The notes below the pieces were generated by a model. That model worked only from the letters and a program-made list of their open reading frames with translations, did not search any database and was not told where the DNA came from. Source: Paenibacillus piscarius (lineage in GTDB: Bacteria > Bacillota > Bacilli > Paenibacillales > Paenibacillaceae). From it: 64,000 nt of DNA. Positions 51,894 through 61,767 of the stretch are shown in pieces; within the stretch, counting starts at the first letter, position 1, and each line of letters begins with the position of its first letter. The position numbers and the translations under genes are program-made. The stretch covers positions 356,899 to 420,898 of the forward strand of contig NZ_JAIEUI010000001.1 in the NCBI RefSeq assembly GCF_022234545.1, written 5' to 3'.

Positions 51894-52799
51894 CTATTCC
51901 CCGACTCTATACCAGAGCTCACAATATTCATAGCCATCAGCGCTTGTACCATACATCTCGAAATTACCGCCATCCAGAATCGTATAAGTTGAGGTTGGCA
52001 GCCATTCCGAGAAGATCCGGTTCTTCAAAGACTGCAGATTATAATTGCCGCTGCCGTTCCCGTCATGGAGTGTTGAGAACACGGCCCACGTAGACGCGGG
52101 AACATCTAGAACAGTGTATCCATCCACTTGGCTGCCCTGCGCTCTGTAGCACCCGATTAGATAAGGGAAGGTCGAGTTGCTGGTGAAGGTGTAGGCATCG
52201 AAGGCAAAGACTGCTCCAAGCTCCTTACTGAAATTTCCTTCGTCTCTCCAAGTGCTGCTCACTGACTGGGATAAACGTTCGAACTCTCCATTCTTGCAGA
52301 TATTTTGCCAAACCTCCGGGATTGTTACGCCCGCCTCATTCGCAATAGTGTCGTAGTGGTATACATCCTCCTGACCATACACCTGAAAAGCATTTCGTTG
52401 CTCCATCCGGTAATTCATTCCGGTCACTCCCTTTAAGATGATTTGAAAGGAGATGCGGGGATAGGCTCTTAACTCACTTCCGGCATTACGCGCCAATGTA
52501 GGCGTCATTCCATGCAGATTATGAAATGCCCGGGAGAAGGCTTCCGGTGATTCATACCTGTATTTCAAGGCTATGTCCATCACAGTGTTCTTTCTGTCCT
52601 TTAGGTCAAATGCTGCCAGCGTCAGCCTTCTGCGCCTGATATATTCGGACAAAGGGACATTAAGGACAAAAGAGAACATGCGTTGAAACTGGTAAACTGA
52701 ACATAAGGCGATTTTAGCGATTTGATCATAGTCAATATCATGTTCCAGGTTATCTTCAATATAGCTGATCGCCCGGTTCATCCGCTCCAGCCACTCCAC
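51894..52799 (-). CDS. AraC-family regulator with GyrI-like effector domain
   Basis: 301 residues from GTG 52797-52799, which follows AAAGGAGGG by seven to eight bases; a start at 52826 would include the ribosome binding site. The HTH is N-terminal: IDYDQIAKIALCSVYQFQRMF and VMDIALKYRYESPEAFSRAF. The C-terminal half (residues 130-300) matches the GyrI-like small-molecule-binding domain of Rob/BmrR-type regulators (VPASTWAVFSTLHDG). Target genes unknown. Confidence 0.88.
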   Translation of the reverse strand: MEWLERMNRAISYIEDNLEHDIDYDQIAKIALCSVYQFQRMFSFVLNVPLSEYIRRRRLTLAAFDLKDRKNTVMDIALKYRYESPEAFSRAFHNLHGMTPTLARNAGSELRAYPRISFQIILKGVTGMNYRMEQRNAFQVYGQEDVYHYDTIANEAGVTIPEVWQNICKNGEFERLSQSVSSTWRDEGNFSKELGAVFAFDAYTFTSNSTFPYLIGCYRAQGSQVDGYTVLDVPASTWAVFSTLHDGNGSGNYNLQSLKNRIFSEWLPTSTYTILDGGNFEMYGTSADGYEYCELWYRVGE

Positions 52800-52871
52800 G
52801 GCAATCCCTCCTTTCGTAAGAAGCATATCATCCGGTGGTTGTCGCAGCCTGATTATCGGTGCAGTATAATG

Positions 52872-53243
52872 TCAGATGGACTTATCCGCTGGTGTTCCTT
52901 GATGGAACACCATTTGCCATTTCGAATGTTCATATTTCCATATGGAACTACGCAGGGAATGCTGCTGTTTGTCTTCATTGAATATTTTATATGTAGTCAA
53001 AACAATATTTTCAGATAATGGATGAATCTCAAAATCACTGAGCTGCATTCTGACAACACCTATGCCATTCACGTCCAGCCCATCTTTTAAGCGCCAAACC
53101 TGCCCCGAGCTCCCAATTTCGAAAAAATCCTCTGCCAGCAAGTTTGAGAGTTCCTTAACTGATGTTCTGACCTCTGGTGTAAGTAACTTTTCTTCAAGTC
53201 TTAAAAGTTCCTGAGGGATTAAATCCATCTGTTTTGGTTCCAT
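52872..53243 (-). CDS. DUF4440 (NTF2/SnoaL-like) protein
   Basis: 123 residues. LIPQELLRLEEKLLTPEVR, LLAEDFFEIGSSGQVW and SSIWKYEHSKWQMVFHQGTP match DUF4440 proteins of the NTF2 fold. A catalytic or binding role is unknown. Its start lies immediately after the stop codon of a broken gene fragment upstream, so both may have been one operon. Confidence 0.8.
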   Translation of the reverse strand: MEPKQMDLIPQELLRLEEKLLTPEVRTSVKELSNLLAEDFFEIGSSGQVWRLKDGLDVNGIGVVRMQLSDFEIHPLSENIVLTTYKIFNEDKQQHSLRSSIWKYEHSKWQMVFHQGTPADKSI

Positions 53244-53244
53244 C

Positions 53245-53489
53245 CTATAATTCGCCCCTCGTTACTAAGTGTTTACACCTTTTCATGTATGCAAATCCCA
53301 AAAACGCATTAGCCCGAACAGCAGCAGATTCATGATTAGCGAGCCTGTCCCAAATATCTTGGGCGAACTTCCAGTTCGAATGATATTCACCGAAAGAAAG
53401 AGGGAGCGTCAGAAGATCAGCGACGTCATTTCAGTTTAGACGGTCTTTTATCTCCTCGCTGGAGAGATCATTGAGAGGTGTATAAATTC
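53245..53489 (-). pseudogene. Frameshifted fragment of a HEAT-repeat immunity-like protein
   Basis: Reading leftward, one frame encodes YTPLNDLSSEEIKDRLN and stops at 53431-53433. The next frame continues with NDVADLLTLPLSFGEYHSNW, then WKFAQDIWDRLANHESAAVR and ANAFLGFAYMKRC, ending at TAG 53245-53247. The pattern (aromatic, WKFAQ, HE-AAVR-A, LG) is that of HEAT-repeat proteins found as antibacterial-toxin immunity proteins or general bacterial repeats. No start codon is found in the second frame and the joint needs a frameshift, so it is a decayed gene. Confidence 0.6.
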
Positions 53490-53498
53490 TGGACGACT

Positions 53499-53825
53499 TT
53501 AGTATAATTCCCCTTCATCCCCTTGTACTTTGGCATTAAGCTCAGCAGCAATCTCCTTCATCTTATCAATCACATTGCCTTCACCAGCTTCGGAAACTGT
53601 AAGTCTACCATTGGAATAGCGAAAAGGAACCATTACATTATCAACCTTGCATATAAAAAAATCACCATTTATCGACATTTGAAATGGACCAGGTATTGCG
53701 AATGTATTCGAATATTCAAAATCATTTTTAGCCGAAAATATTGCCTTTAGCTCGTCAAGTGAAATAGGAATTTCTGTACTCTCTGTCCAATGATCTGCTC
53801 TTGTGATATGTATATCATAGCTCAT
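53499..53825 (-). CDS. Small protein of unknown function
   Basis: 108 residues with GCAAAGGAGA before the ATG. SYDIHITRADHWTESTEIPI at the start and PGPFQMSINGDFFICKVD and VPFRYSNGRLTVSEAGEGN later; no family known to me. Its layout resembles small immunity-type proteins, and the broken immunity-like gene immediately downstream supports that, but this is weak inference. AT-rich composition fits the accessory segment. Confidence 0.65.
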   Translation of the reverse strand: MSYDIHITRADHWTESTEIPISLDELKAIFSAKNDFEYSNTFAIPGPFQMSINGDFFICKVDNVMVPFRYSNGRLTVSEAGEGNVIDKMKEIAAELNAKVQGDEGELY

Positions 53826-54114
53826 AATAATAATCTCCTTTGCATTAACTTCACTGTAATTATAATTATATCAAGTAAGTATTCAAATCGCTTCTACTTG
53901 TTCAAGCTGGGAACGGGCATTTCATGAAAATGAGGCTGCTTATCTTTATAGCTTGTTAAATTTTAGTAGAGAGGCGCACAACTGATAAAGAGATAGGGAG
54001 TAATAAGAAAGACTGTGAAAATATGAAATAGAAGAAAAGAGCGAATGTTTGGAATGAAGTCAGATAAAAAAGTGTGGATAGCCTTATTGGCTGCAAATTG
54101 GGAGGTGAATCCGT

Positions 54115-55188
54115 TTGAAGGACATGCTGGCTATCAAAAAAGCTGTAAGTACACTCAGGGATGAGGAAGTAAAGCCATATTTAACGCAGATTCTGGCAGG
54201 GATCGGTGAGTTGAAGGAGCAGTACGGGCAGTTGGATCAGCCGCTGGAGGATCATATGGCGGAGCCGGTTGCCGGATTGATTGAACAGTACTCCTCGCTG
54301 ATGAGTCTTCCGGAGCAGCGGGCGTTCTGGGACCCGGCGCCGGACAGCAACCATATCCATATCCTCAGCGGCGACTCCTTCGGGGGCAGTATGATACATG
54401 CGCTGAAAGGACTTGGCTGGACGGATACCCATAAGCTGATTATCCTGCGGGAGAATTATGCGATAGGTCCGCTGGGCCAGCTGGATACTCCAGAGGGGAG
54501 GAAACTCCGCAACGACTGGTTCCGCCGGCATATCCATGAATACTTTACGGTCTCGGATGAATGTGAGAGGGAGTACCGGGAGCTGCTGGATAACCTGGAG
54601 CAGATTCCCGAACAGGCTAAGATTGTGATCTGGACCAGCGGCAATGCTTGCGAGCAGACCGGGCTGCGGCATATCGCTCACTTGCTGGAGAATAGACCGA
54701 ACGAGATCATCGTGTGTGATGCCTGCACAATCTGTGAGGAGCTGTTCAACCGGCCGGATGTGTTCATTAACTATTATCATTCCGGCGAGATTCCGGCTGA
54801 CAAGCTCCGGGAAGCGCTTCTGCGGATGGATGAAGGCAGCAGGCTGGATGCTGCGGAAATCGCGCGGCTGAGCCGGGAATGGCAGCAGATTGCAGAGCAC
54901 TCCGGGGCTCTGCGAATCTGGCAGGATGATGCAGTGCTTGAGGTGCCGGCCGATTATTATGACGGCTATCTGCTGGAGAAGCTGGACTCGCTTCAGCCTC
55001 CGCCAGGGGATGACGGATTTCTGAAATCAGCCCGGCTGGTCGGTGAGGCGCTTGGATACTGTGAGCAGTATGTTGGTGATGCTTATTTCGAGCACAGAGT
55101 GAGAGAACTGGTCTACAGCGGGGTGCTGGAGATCAAGGGCGTTCCTGCAGCGATGAGATTCTATAGTATCCGGCGCAAGCAAGGGTAA
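54115..55188 (+). CDS. DUF1835/DUF3658 protein
   Basis: 357 residues, TTG start at 54115 with GGGAGGTGA seven bases upstream. The core IHILSGDSFGGSMIHALKGL, ENYAIGPLGQLDTPEGRKLR, IVIWTSGNACEQTGLRHIAHLL and YYHSGEIPADKLREAL matches DUF1835 with the DUF3658 C-terminus. The family is common in Bacilli; function unknown. The preceding 289 bp hold no gene that I can support. It is followed by a DinB gene in the same direction (25 bp). Confidence 0.82.
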   Translation: MKDMLAIKKAVSTLRDEEVKPYLTQILAGIGELKEQYGQLDQPLEDHMAEPVAGLIEQYSSLMSLPEQRAFWDPAPDSNHIHILSGDSFGGSMIHALKGLGWTDTHKLIILRENYAIGPLGQLDTPEGRKLRNDWFRRHIHEYFTVSDECEREYRELLDNLEQIPEQAKIVIWTSGNACEQTGLRHIAHLLENRPNEIIVCDACTICEELFNRPDVFINYYHSGEIPADKLREALLRMDEGSRLDAAEIARLSREWQQIAEHSGALRIWQDDAVLEVPADYYDGYLLEKLDSLQPPPGDDGFLKSARLVGEALGYCEQYVGDAYFEHRVRELVYSGVLEIKGVPAAMRFYSIRRKQG

Positions 55189-55213
55189 TAGTAAAGAAAC
55201 AAGGAGGCCAAGC

Positions 55214-55705
55214 ATGCAAACATTATTCCGTTATAACTGGCAGGTACGCGAGGAATGGTACAGATGGTGTGAGGAGCTGCCGGAGGAGGAACTGGTCAAG
55301 CCGCGTACCGGCGGCATGGGCGGAATTCTGCAGACACTCGTACATATTGTGGATGTGGAAGTAAGCTGGGTCCGGAGCATGGAAGGCAAGCCGGATATCC
55401 CGGCAGACTTCTCGGAGTATAAAACGCTGCCAAAGATCCGGGAGTTCGATGCACGCTTCCGGCCGGAGGTGGAGTCCTTCGTTATGGCCTGGCATGAAGG
55501 GCTGGAGCAGAGGATACTTAGAGAAGAACGGCCGGATGGCCGGGTGACAGAAGATGCCTGGGGTGAGATTATGCGCCATATTATCGCGCATGAGATTCAT
55601 CACTGCGGCCAGCTCTCTGTCTGGTCCAGAGAGCTGGGCCGGAAGCCGGTATCCGCTAATCTGATCGGCCGGGGGCTGGCCGAGTACTTGCCCGGCAGAG
55701 CGTAG
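55214..55705 (+). CDS. DinB-family protein
   Basis: 163 residues. FRYNWQVREEWYRWCEEL, GGILQTLVHIVDVEVSWVRS and IMRHIIAHEIHHCGQLSVWS provide the three metal-binding histidines of the DinB fold. In bacillithiol-producing bacteria such proteins may act as thiol S-transferases. AAGGAGGCC precedes the ATG. Confidence 0.85.
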   Translation: MQTLFRYNWQVREEWYRWCEELPEEELVKPRTGGMGGILQTLVHIVDVEVSWVRSMEGKPDIPADFSEYKTLPKIREFDARFRPEVESFVMAWHEGLEQRILREERPDGRVTEDAWGEIMRHIIAHEIHHCGQLSVWSRELGRKPVSANLIGRGLAEYLPGRA

Positions 55706-55755
55706 AGTTTGCCCTTCTGTATGTGCTGCTGGATGTAACCTCCGTCCAGACCACG

Positions 55756-57441
55756 CTACACCTCCGGCGGAAACCAGAGGCGGCGCAGATCGACCCAGCC
55801 CTGGCTGTTGAAGGTCACCCCGCGCACGGAGGGCAGGTAAGCAGTCTCAACCGGTCGCTCATACAGAATGTGAAGCTGATGATTCCGGGTCAGGATGTCC
55901 TCAATGTCCCGGAAGCCTTCAGCCCGCAACGCCGGGTCTGACTCGCGGGCAATGCTCTGCAGCCTGCCCTCGACGCTTGCGCGGATGCCGGGTTCAATGT
56001 GCTGGGCAAGCGTCAGATACAGGTCGTACAGCCGGAGCTGCTCGTCCTGGTCGCGGAGCAGCGAGAAGACAATCAGGTCGGATTCCAGGCGGACCGGACC
56101 TTTGAATTCCTCGGGCGATACAGATAATACTTTGCAGGAATAGCCGTGCTGGGTCAGCCTGGCGGCAATGAATTCAGCATCCCCGGTATACTGTGGGATC
56201 GTGGCAATCTGCAGCGTATCTGTAGGAGGCTCTGCGGTATGCCGGACAGTCTCCCGCGGCCCCTCGTCCTGCAGACAAGATAATAGTGCGGCACGCAGAA
56301 GGGGATCGCTCAGCATTCCCTTCTTCTTGGTGTTGCAGGTGACAAATTTGCAGACCGAGGAGGCGGAATGAATCCGGCTTAAGGAGCCGGCACCGGCAAC
56401 GGACGGATTCGGGATGACATGAAAGGCCGAGACGGTCTCCGTCTCGGGAGGAGCCGGGTTAAGACTCCAAGGCACATAGATAATCTCCACCCGGTCCAGA
56501 TGGGCCCGCCCCTGAAAATAATAAGGGAATACCTCCAGCACACAGCTATCCTCGTGCATCTCCACGATCTTGAACGGCCCGGTACCTACAGGTCTGCGCC
56601 CGAAGTTAGGCTCACCGATCGACGGCAGGTCTCTGGGCACCACCGCCGCCCGGCTGGTGCTGAGGAACGGAAGGAACAGCTCGTTCGGCTTCTTCAGCAG
56701 AATACGAACCGTCGTAGCATTCAGCGCCTTAATCTCACGGATTTCCTTGAAAATATAGTTATAAAGCGTCCGTTGCGAGGTAGCCATCATCCGCTCAAAT
56801 GAGTAGACTACATCCTCAGCGGCCAGTACTTTGCCGTGATGAAACAGTACCTCCTTGCGCAGATGGAAGGTCCAGGTTGTGCGGTCCGCGTCCGTCTCCC
56901 AGGCATGGGCCAGGGCGGGAACGATCTGGCCGTCTTCGCCGCTGCGGCCGATTAGGCCGTCGAAGACATGGCTGGAGACAAAGGACTCCGCCAGCAGATT
57001 CATATACAGCGGATCAAAGGTGTGGAGCTGCTGGGTGACCGGCAGCCGCAGCGTATCAATCCGCTTATCGCTGTGCATCTCGGCATGATGCCCGAAGTAG
57101 GTTAGCAGCCAGCCCTGCAGCGTATCCTGCAGCGCCGAAGTGCGGGCATGTCCGCGGATGCCTTCCAGTGTGCTGCGGATATCTTTGCTGCTGATCGCCT
57201 GCTTCATCGATTCGAGGGCAATCTCCTCAGCGTCGGCGAGGAATACCAGGCTGGAACGCCGCCCCCGTCCCCGGCTGGGAGTCCAGGCGACCCAGTTCAG
57301 ATCAACCATTTTGCGGATCACATGCAGGGCATTACGGTGAGTGCAGCCGAGTGTCAGAGCCAGCTCATCCAGGGTTACCCGGACTTCATCCGGCCCTCCA
57401 TGCTGCGAATGCAGCTTGAGGAATTGGCTGTGCAGCTTCAT
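55756..57441 (-). CDS. SgrR-like regulator with solute-binding domain
   Basis: 561 residues. The N-terminal winged helix (RVTLDELALTLGCTHRNALHVI, PSRGRGRRSSLVFLAD) is joined to a family 5 solute-binding domain: LVFHHGKVLAAEDVVYSFER-type region (VLAAEDVVYSFERMM), VGTGPFKIVEMHED and RIHSASSVCKFV. SgrR of E. coli senses sugar phosphate; here the ligand may be a peptide or oligosaccharide. It faces a DUF4173 gene to the right. No typical sgrS RNA is seen. Confidence 0.85.
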   Translation of the reverse strand: MKLHSQFLKLHSQHGGPDEVRVTLDELALTLGCTHRNALHVIRKMVDLNWVAWTPSRGRGRRSSLVFLADAEEIALESMKQAISSKDIRSTLEGIRGHARTSALQDTLQGWLLTYFGHHAEMHSDKRIDTLRLPVTQQLHTFDPLYMNLLAESFVSSHVFDGLIGRSGEDGQIVPALAHAWETDADRTTWTFHLRKEVLFHHGKVLAAEDVVYSFERMMATSQRTLYNYIFKEIREIKALNATTVRILLKKPNELFLPFLSTSRAAVVPRDLPSIGEPNFGRRPVGTGPFKIVEMHEDSCVLEVFPYYFQGRAHLDRVEIIYVPWSLNPAPPETETVSAFHVIPNPSVAGAGSLSRIHSASSVCKFVTCNTKKKGMLSDPLLRAALLSCLQDEGPRETVRHTAEPPTDTLQIATIPQYTGDAEFIAARLTQHGYSCKVLSVSPEEFKGPVRLESDLIVFSLLRDQDEQLRLYDLYLTLAQHIEPGIRASVEGRLQSIARESDPALRAEGFRDIEDILTRNHQLHILYERPVETAYLPSVRGVTFNSQGWVDLRRLWFPPEV

Positions 57442-57555
57442 GAATAAGGATCTCCTCTCCCAAAATAGGAAATGAATAAAATTATATTTCTCTTTTTCTT
57501 CTTATTTTATCAGGTAGAATCAGGATAGGATAGTCAGAAGATGGAGGGATTTACC

Positions 57556-59073
57556 ATGGAAGATCAGACGCTACGCCGCGCAGGAGCCGGGCACATGGCA
57601 CTGCTGGCCGCATTTCTGCTTGCGCTGGTGCATCAGTACTTGTTCTACGGCAAGCTGCCGGGAGTGTCTTACCCGATTTTTGTTACCTTGTTCTATGGAT
57701 TTATGCTTTATTTCGCCAAAGGGAGACTGCGCAAACAGACCTGGTTCAGCTATATATGGATTGGCGCCATTTTCCTGTTATCCCTGACGTATGCGCTGTT
57801 TGGGAACTGGTTTTTCTTCGGGCTTAATCTCCTTGTCATTCCGGCACTTATTCTATTACATATGACGTACATGCTGAGTTACCGCCAGCCGGCCTGGAGC
57901 AGCCTCGGGCTGATCGGGGCCGCGCTGGAGCATCTGTTCCCGCAGACCCTGCGCAACTGGGGGACGGCGGTGAAGCTGCTGCGCAGAGGCAACCACATGC
58001 CCAATGAACGCAAGCAGGTGCTGCTGCGCATCTTGATTGGACTGCTCATCTCTGTTCCGCTGCTGCTGATTGTAATCTCATTGCTCTCTTCGGCGGATGG
58101 GGTGTTCAGCAAGCTGCTGCAAGGACTGCCTGATTTTATATATAGTGTATCCTTAGGAGACTGGATTTTCAGAGCCTTATGGATTCTGCTGGTGGGCCTC
58201 AGCCTGTTCGGCTTCGTCTGGGGGTTCGTGGCCAGCAAGTCTTATCTCCGGACGGAGCCTGCAAGCGAATTCGATAATATGGGGCAGAGGCTCCAGGCGG
58301 CTGAAGCAGGGGAAGAGGGGATCGGCCTTGATGATCCGGTGATTATTACGACCGTGCTGGCTGTAATTAATGCGGTATACATGCTGTTTGTGAGCGTGCA
58401 ATTCTCTTACCTGTTCGGAGCGTGGGAGGGGATTCTGCCGGAGAACAGCACCTATGCGGATTATGCGCGGAGCGGATTTTTCGAGCTGGTGCTGGTGACA
58501 TCGATTAACTTCGGAATTCTGCTTCTGTCTCTGCTGGCTGTGCGCAAAGCGGGCGGCGGACTGAAGCGGGTCATCCAGCTCCTGTTGTACGTTCTGGTGC
58601 TCTGCTCGGTAGTGATGCTGTATTCCGCATATTCCCGGCTTACACTGTATGAAGAAGCATACGGATACACGTATATCCGCTTTCTGGTTCATGCCTTCAT
58701 GATCTTCCTCGGCCTGCTGCTGGTGCTGGCGGCGGTGCGGATAACCCGGGAACAGTTCCCTCTGCTCAAAAGCTACATCGTACTCGGCCTGCTCTCCTAT
58801 GTGCTGATGAACTACATCGGCATGGACCGCATCATTGCGGAGCAGAACATCCGGCGTTATGCCGCAAGCGGTACCCTGGATGAGAGCTATCTCACCCGGC
58901 TCTCGGCCGATGCGGTGCCGCGGTTGATCGAATTCAGCAAGCAGGAGCATGGAGTGCTGGATGAGGCGCTGCGCAGCAGGCTGGCTGACCGTTCGCAGCT
59001 GCAGCAGAGCTGGCCTTCTTTTAATCTGGCGAACTATCGGGAGCGAACAGCGCTGGAGGCGTATTTTCAATAA
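57556..59073 (+). CDS. DUF4173/DUF4153-family polytopic membrane protein
   Basis: 505 residues with about twelve transmembrane helices. The start ATG 57556 follows GGAGGG by eight bases; ATG 57541 would precede that site. NWGTAVKLLRRGNHMPNERK in a loop and SYLTRLSADAVPRLIEFSKQ near the C-terminus are typical of DUF4173 proteins of Bacillales. Function unknown. A Crp/Fnr gene follows 77 bp downstream. Confidence 0.78.
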   Translation: MEDQTLRRAGAGHMALLAAFLLALVHQYLFYGKLPGVSYPIFVTLFYGFMLYFAKGRLRKQTWFSYIWIGAIFLLSLTYALFGNWFFFGLNLLVIPALILLHMTYMLSYRQPAWSSLGLIGAALEHLFPQTLRNWGTAVKLLRRGNHMPNERKQVLLRILIGLLISVPLLLIVISLLSSADGVFSKLLQGLPDFIYSVSLGDWIFRALWILLVGLSLFGFVWGFVASKSYLRTEPASEFDNMGQRLQAAEAGEEGIGLDDPVIITTVLAVINAVYMLFVSVQFSYLFGAWEGILPENSTYADYARSGFFELVLVTSINFGILLLSLLAVRKAGGGLKRVIQLLLYVLVLCSVVMLYSAYSRLTLYEEAYGYTYIRFLVHAFMIFLGLLLVLAAVRITREQFPLLKSYIVLGLLSYVLMNYIGMDRIIAEQNIRRYAASGTLDESYLTRLSADAVPRLIEFSKQEHGVLDEALRSRLADRSQLQQSWPSFNLANYRERTALEAYFQ

Positions 59074-59150
59074 GCGGCCTCTGTAGCTTCCCTGCCTTGC
59101 CTTGTGTTACAGTGAGGGCATTGGCACTACATATGGAAAGGAAGAGCTTC

Positions 59151-59849
59151 ATGCAATCGATCTTGAATCCTGAAATGCTGCGCGGACTTACGGAACAGAA
59201 CGGTCTCACCGCCATGTTCAGCCCCGGTGCGATTGCCCAGATGGAGCTGCGGCGCTATGGCGGCGGCGAGGCTGTCTGCTCGGTCGGCGATAGGCTTGAG
59301 CATATGTTCTTCCTGGTGCAGGGCAAGCTGAAGATTCATACGCTGCAGCCTAACGGCAAGTCGATGCTGGTCCGGTTCGCCCGGCCGATGTCCGTGATCG
59401 GGGATGTGGAGCTGATGCGCCAGTATCCTGTGAAGAATGAGGTGGTCTCGGTAGGCAACAGTCTGCTGCTGGTGGCCGGAAGAAAGCTGCTGCTCCGGGA
59501 GATGGAGAGCAATACGGCGCTGCTGCGGTTCCTGGTCGGCGAGCTGAGCCACAAAATGTACACTCTGGGCCAGACCTCAGCCATGAATGTGCTGTATCCG
59601 GTGGAGAACCGTTTTGCCAGCTACCTGATGTCCCTGTTCTCAGATCATACGGGCACCCAGCGGATCGAAGAGATCCGCACCTCCAGCCTCACCGAGACAG
59701 CGGATCTGCTGGGTACCAGCTACCGGCACTTGAACCGGGTGGTCCGCCGCCTGATAGATACGGGCATTATTGAACGCCGGGAGGGCCGGCTGATCGTGCT
59801 GGACGAAGCCAGACTGGCGGAATTGGCGAACGGGAACCTGTATGATTGA
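59151..59849 (+). CDS. Crp/Fnr-family regulator (YeiL-like)
   Basis: 232 residues. ATG 59151 has AAGGAAGAG upstream. The cyclic-nucleotide-binding fold is DRLEHMFFLVQGKLKIHTLQ with ARPMSVIGDVELMRQ (the phosphate-binding cassette is not the cAMP type), and the HTH is LTETADLLGTSYRHLNRVVRRLID. No iron-sulfur Cys set is visible. Its role is unknown; regulation of its neighbour is possible. Confidence 0.88.
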   Translation: MQSILNPEMLRGLTEQNGLTAMFSPGAIAQMELRRYGGGEAVCSVGDRLEHMFFLVQGKLKIHTLQPNGKSMLVRFARPMSVIGDVELMRQYPVKNEVVSVGNSLLLVAGRKLLLREMESNTALLRFLVGELSHKMYTLGQTSAMNVLYPVENRFASYLMSLFSDHTGTQRIEEIRTSSLTETADLLGTSYRHLNRVVRRLIDTGIIERREGRLIVLDEARLAELANGNLYD

Positions 59850-60008
59850 ACCGGAATTAAGGAGCCTAATTCATAGAACCTCCATTTCTGCTTTTGGCAG
59901 GGATGGGGGTTTTCCGTATGCCCGGACCATTTCAGATTTATTTAAGAATGTTGATGTACGATACGTAGAGATTACATAGCAGGGCTTACATATCGAGTGG
60001 AGGTAGTT

Positions 60009-61715
60009 ATGATGTTCAACAGACTTAGAGGAATCCGGTCCAAAATCTTGTTTGGCTTCGCCGCTGTAATTCTTGTATTTATTCTCGCTATATCCGGCAG
60101 TACTATATTTCAGGGGAAAGTGACAATGCTTACCGATCAGATCAACCGCAATTACAGCAAGCTGTCGATGGTACAGAAATTAACGGATGATATCCGCACG
60201 GCGGACGGTCTGGCCGCAAGGTATGTGATGAGTAATACCACTGAGGAGAGAACTGCCAATCTGACCGCCTATGAAGCCAAGATCCCGGAGATTACAGCCT
60301 CCGTGGAAGAGCTTAAGGGAGCAGGCCTGAATGAAGCGGAGCTTGCGGGAATTCAGAATCTGGAGGGGGAATGGGACAATTATCTGACGGTGCTGAAGCA
60401 GGCCTTTGCCTTGGCCAAGGAAGGGAACTTCCCGCAAGCGCAGAAATCGTTCACGAGCCTCTCTCTTACGACTATTATCGATTCACAGCTGGTGTTCGAG
60501 ACGATGCTGCATGATGAAATTATGAAAGAACAGAGTCAGGCGGCAACCCACCGCAGCTCGGCTATGATTACCAGTATGGGGGTGACGGGTTTATCGGTGG
60601 TTTTGGCCCTGCTGATCGCATTCGTGTTGTCCGCCCGGATTCTCAAGCCGGTGAAGGATGTGAACAGGCAGCTCCAGGAGATTGCCGACGGCGATGCCGA
60701 TCTTACCCGTAAGCTTAGTGTGCAGACAAAGGATGAGATCGGTGAGCTGGCCCGGAATTTCAATAAAATGACCGATAATCTGGCGACGGTGATCACCCAG
60801 GTGAAGCTATCGGCGAACGGTCTGGCGGCTTCTTCAGTGAAGCTGACCTCGGATAGCGGAATGACCGCCGAGGCTACCGAGAAGATTGCCGGGATTATGG
60901 GTGAGGTCGCAAGTGGGGCGGACATGCAGATGAATGACCTGCAGACTAACATGAATACCATTATTGAAATGTCGGACGGCATTCAGCTCATTGCTGCCAG
61001 TGTACAGGACATTACGGAAGCTTCTATGCGTTCAGCAGATTATGCGGTGGCCGGGGATCTAACCCTGCAATCTGCCGTCCGGCAGATGGAATCAATCAAT
61101 GAATCCATTCAGTCATTATCGCACAAGGTTATGGACTTCGTGAAGCGTTCACAGGACATCAGCAGTATTGTCGGGGTGATTAAGGGGATTGCTTCGGAGA
61201 CGAATATGCTGGCACTGAATGCGGCTATTGAAGCGGCCCGGGCCGGAGAGCATGGCAGGGGATTTGCTGTGGTAGCCGACCAAGTGCGCAGACTGGCTGA
61301 GCAGTCCGCAGACTCCGCGAATGAGATTGCTGAAATGGCAGCCGGAATCCAGGATGATGCAGAGCATGCAGTGAAGGTGATGAAGAACAGCATGAATGAA
61401 GTACTGGGCGGAACGCAGATCATAGAAGAGGCCGGGCAGTCCTTCAATGCCATCCGCCTCTCCATTGATTTGCTGGCCGGGCAGGTTCAGGAGGTATCCG
61501 GTGCGGTAGAAGAAATCACGGCAGCGGCGGAGGAGATTGTAGACTCCATCCGCACCGTTACGCATATCTCGGAGACCACGGCGTCCAGTACACAGCAAGT
61601 ATCCGCGGCATCGCAAGAGCAGATGGCCTCAGTGGAGCAGATCGCCTCATCTGCCAGTGCGCTCAGCATGCTGGCGCAGGGGCTGCAAGGTATGGTAGCA
61701 CGTTTCAATGTATAA
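60009..61715 (+). CDS. Methyl-accepting chemotaxis protein
   Basis: 568 residues from ATG 60009, six bases after GGAGG (an adjacent ATG at 60012 is also possible). TM1 at about residues 12-32, a 4-helix-bundle extracellular sensor, TM2 near residues 185-205, HAMP ([20 protein letters not shown]), and a signalling domain with the hairpin [20 protein letters not shown] and [20 protein letters not shown]. Sends ligand signals to CheA/CheW. Ligand unknown. Confidence 0.92.
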   Translation: MMFNRLRGIRSKILFGFAAVILVFILAISGSTIFQGKVTMLTDQINRNYSKLSMVQKLTDDIRTADGLAARYVMSNTTEERTANLTAYEAKIPEITASVEELKGAGLNEAELAGIQNLEGEWDNYLTVLKQAFALAKEGNFPQAQKSFTSLSLTTIIDSQLVFETMLHDEIMKEQSQAATHRSSAMITSMGVTGLSVVLALLIAFVLSARILKPVKDVNRQLQEIADGDADLTRKLSVQTKDEIGELARNFNKMTDNLATVITQVKLSANGLAASSVKLTSDSGMTAEATEKIAGIMGEVASGADMQMNDLQTNMNTIIEMSDGIQLIAASVQDITEASMRSADYAVAGDLTLQSAVRQMESINESIQSLSHKVMDFVKRSQDISSIVGVIKGIASETNMLALNAAIEAARAGEHGRGFAVVADQVRRLAEQSADSANEIAEMAAGIQDDAEHAVKVMKNSMNEVLGGTQIIEEAGQSFNAIRLSIDLLAGQVQEVSGAVEEITAAAEEIVDSIRTVTHISETTASSTQQVSAASQEQMASVEQIASSASALSMLAQGLQGMVARFNV

Positions 61716-61720
61716 CTAGG

Positions 61721-61758
61721 CAAGCCCCCAACCTGAACAAGGGAGGGGGCTTGGTTTT
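61721..61758 (+). terminator. Rho-independent terminator
   Basis: CAAGCCCCC (61721-61729) pairs with GGGGGCTTG (61745-61753), followed by GTTTTG, ending the chemotaxis receptor gene. Confidence 0.8.
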
Positions 61759-61767
61759 GTATATCTG

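Noticed and set aside
54046-54165. Small frame overlapping the start of the DUF1835 gene
   Set aside because: It runs through the ribosome binding site and into the gene in another frame, with no signals of its own.
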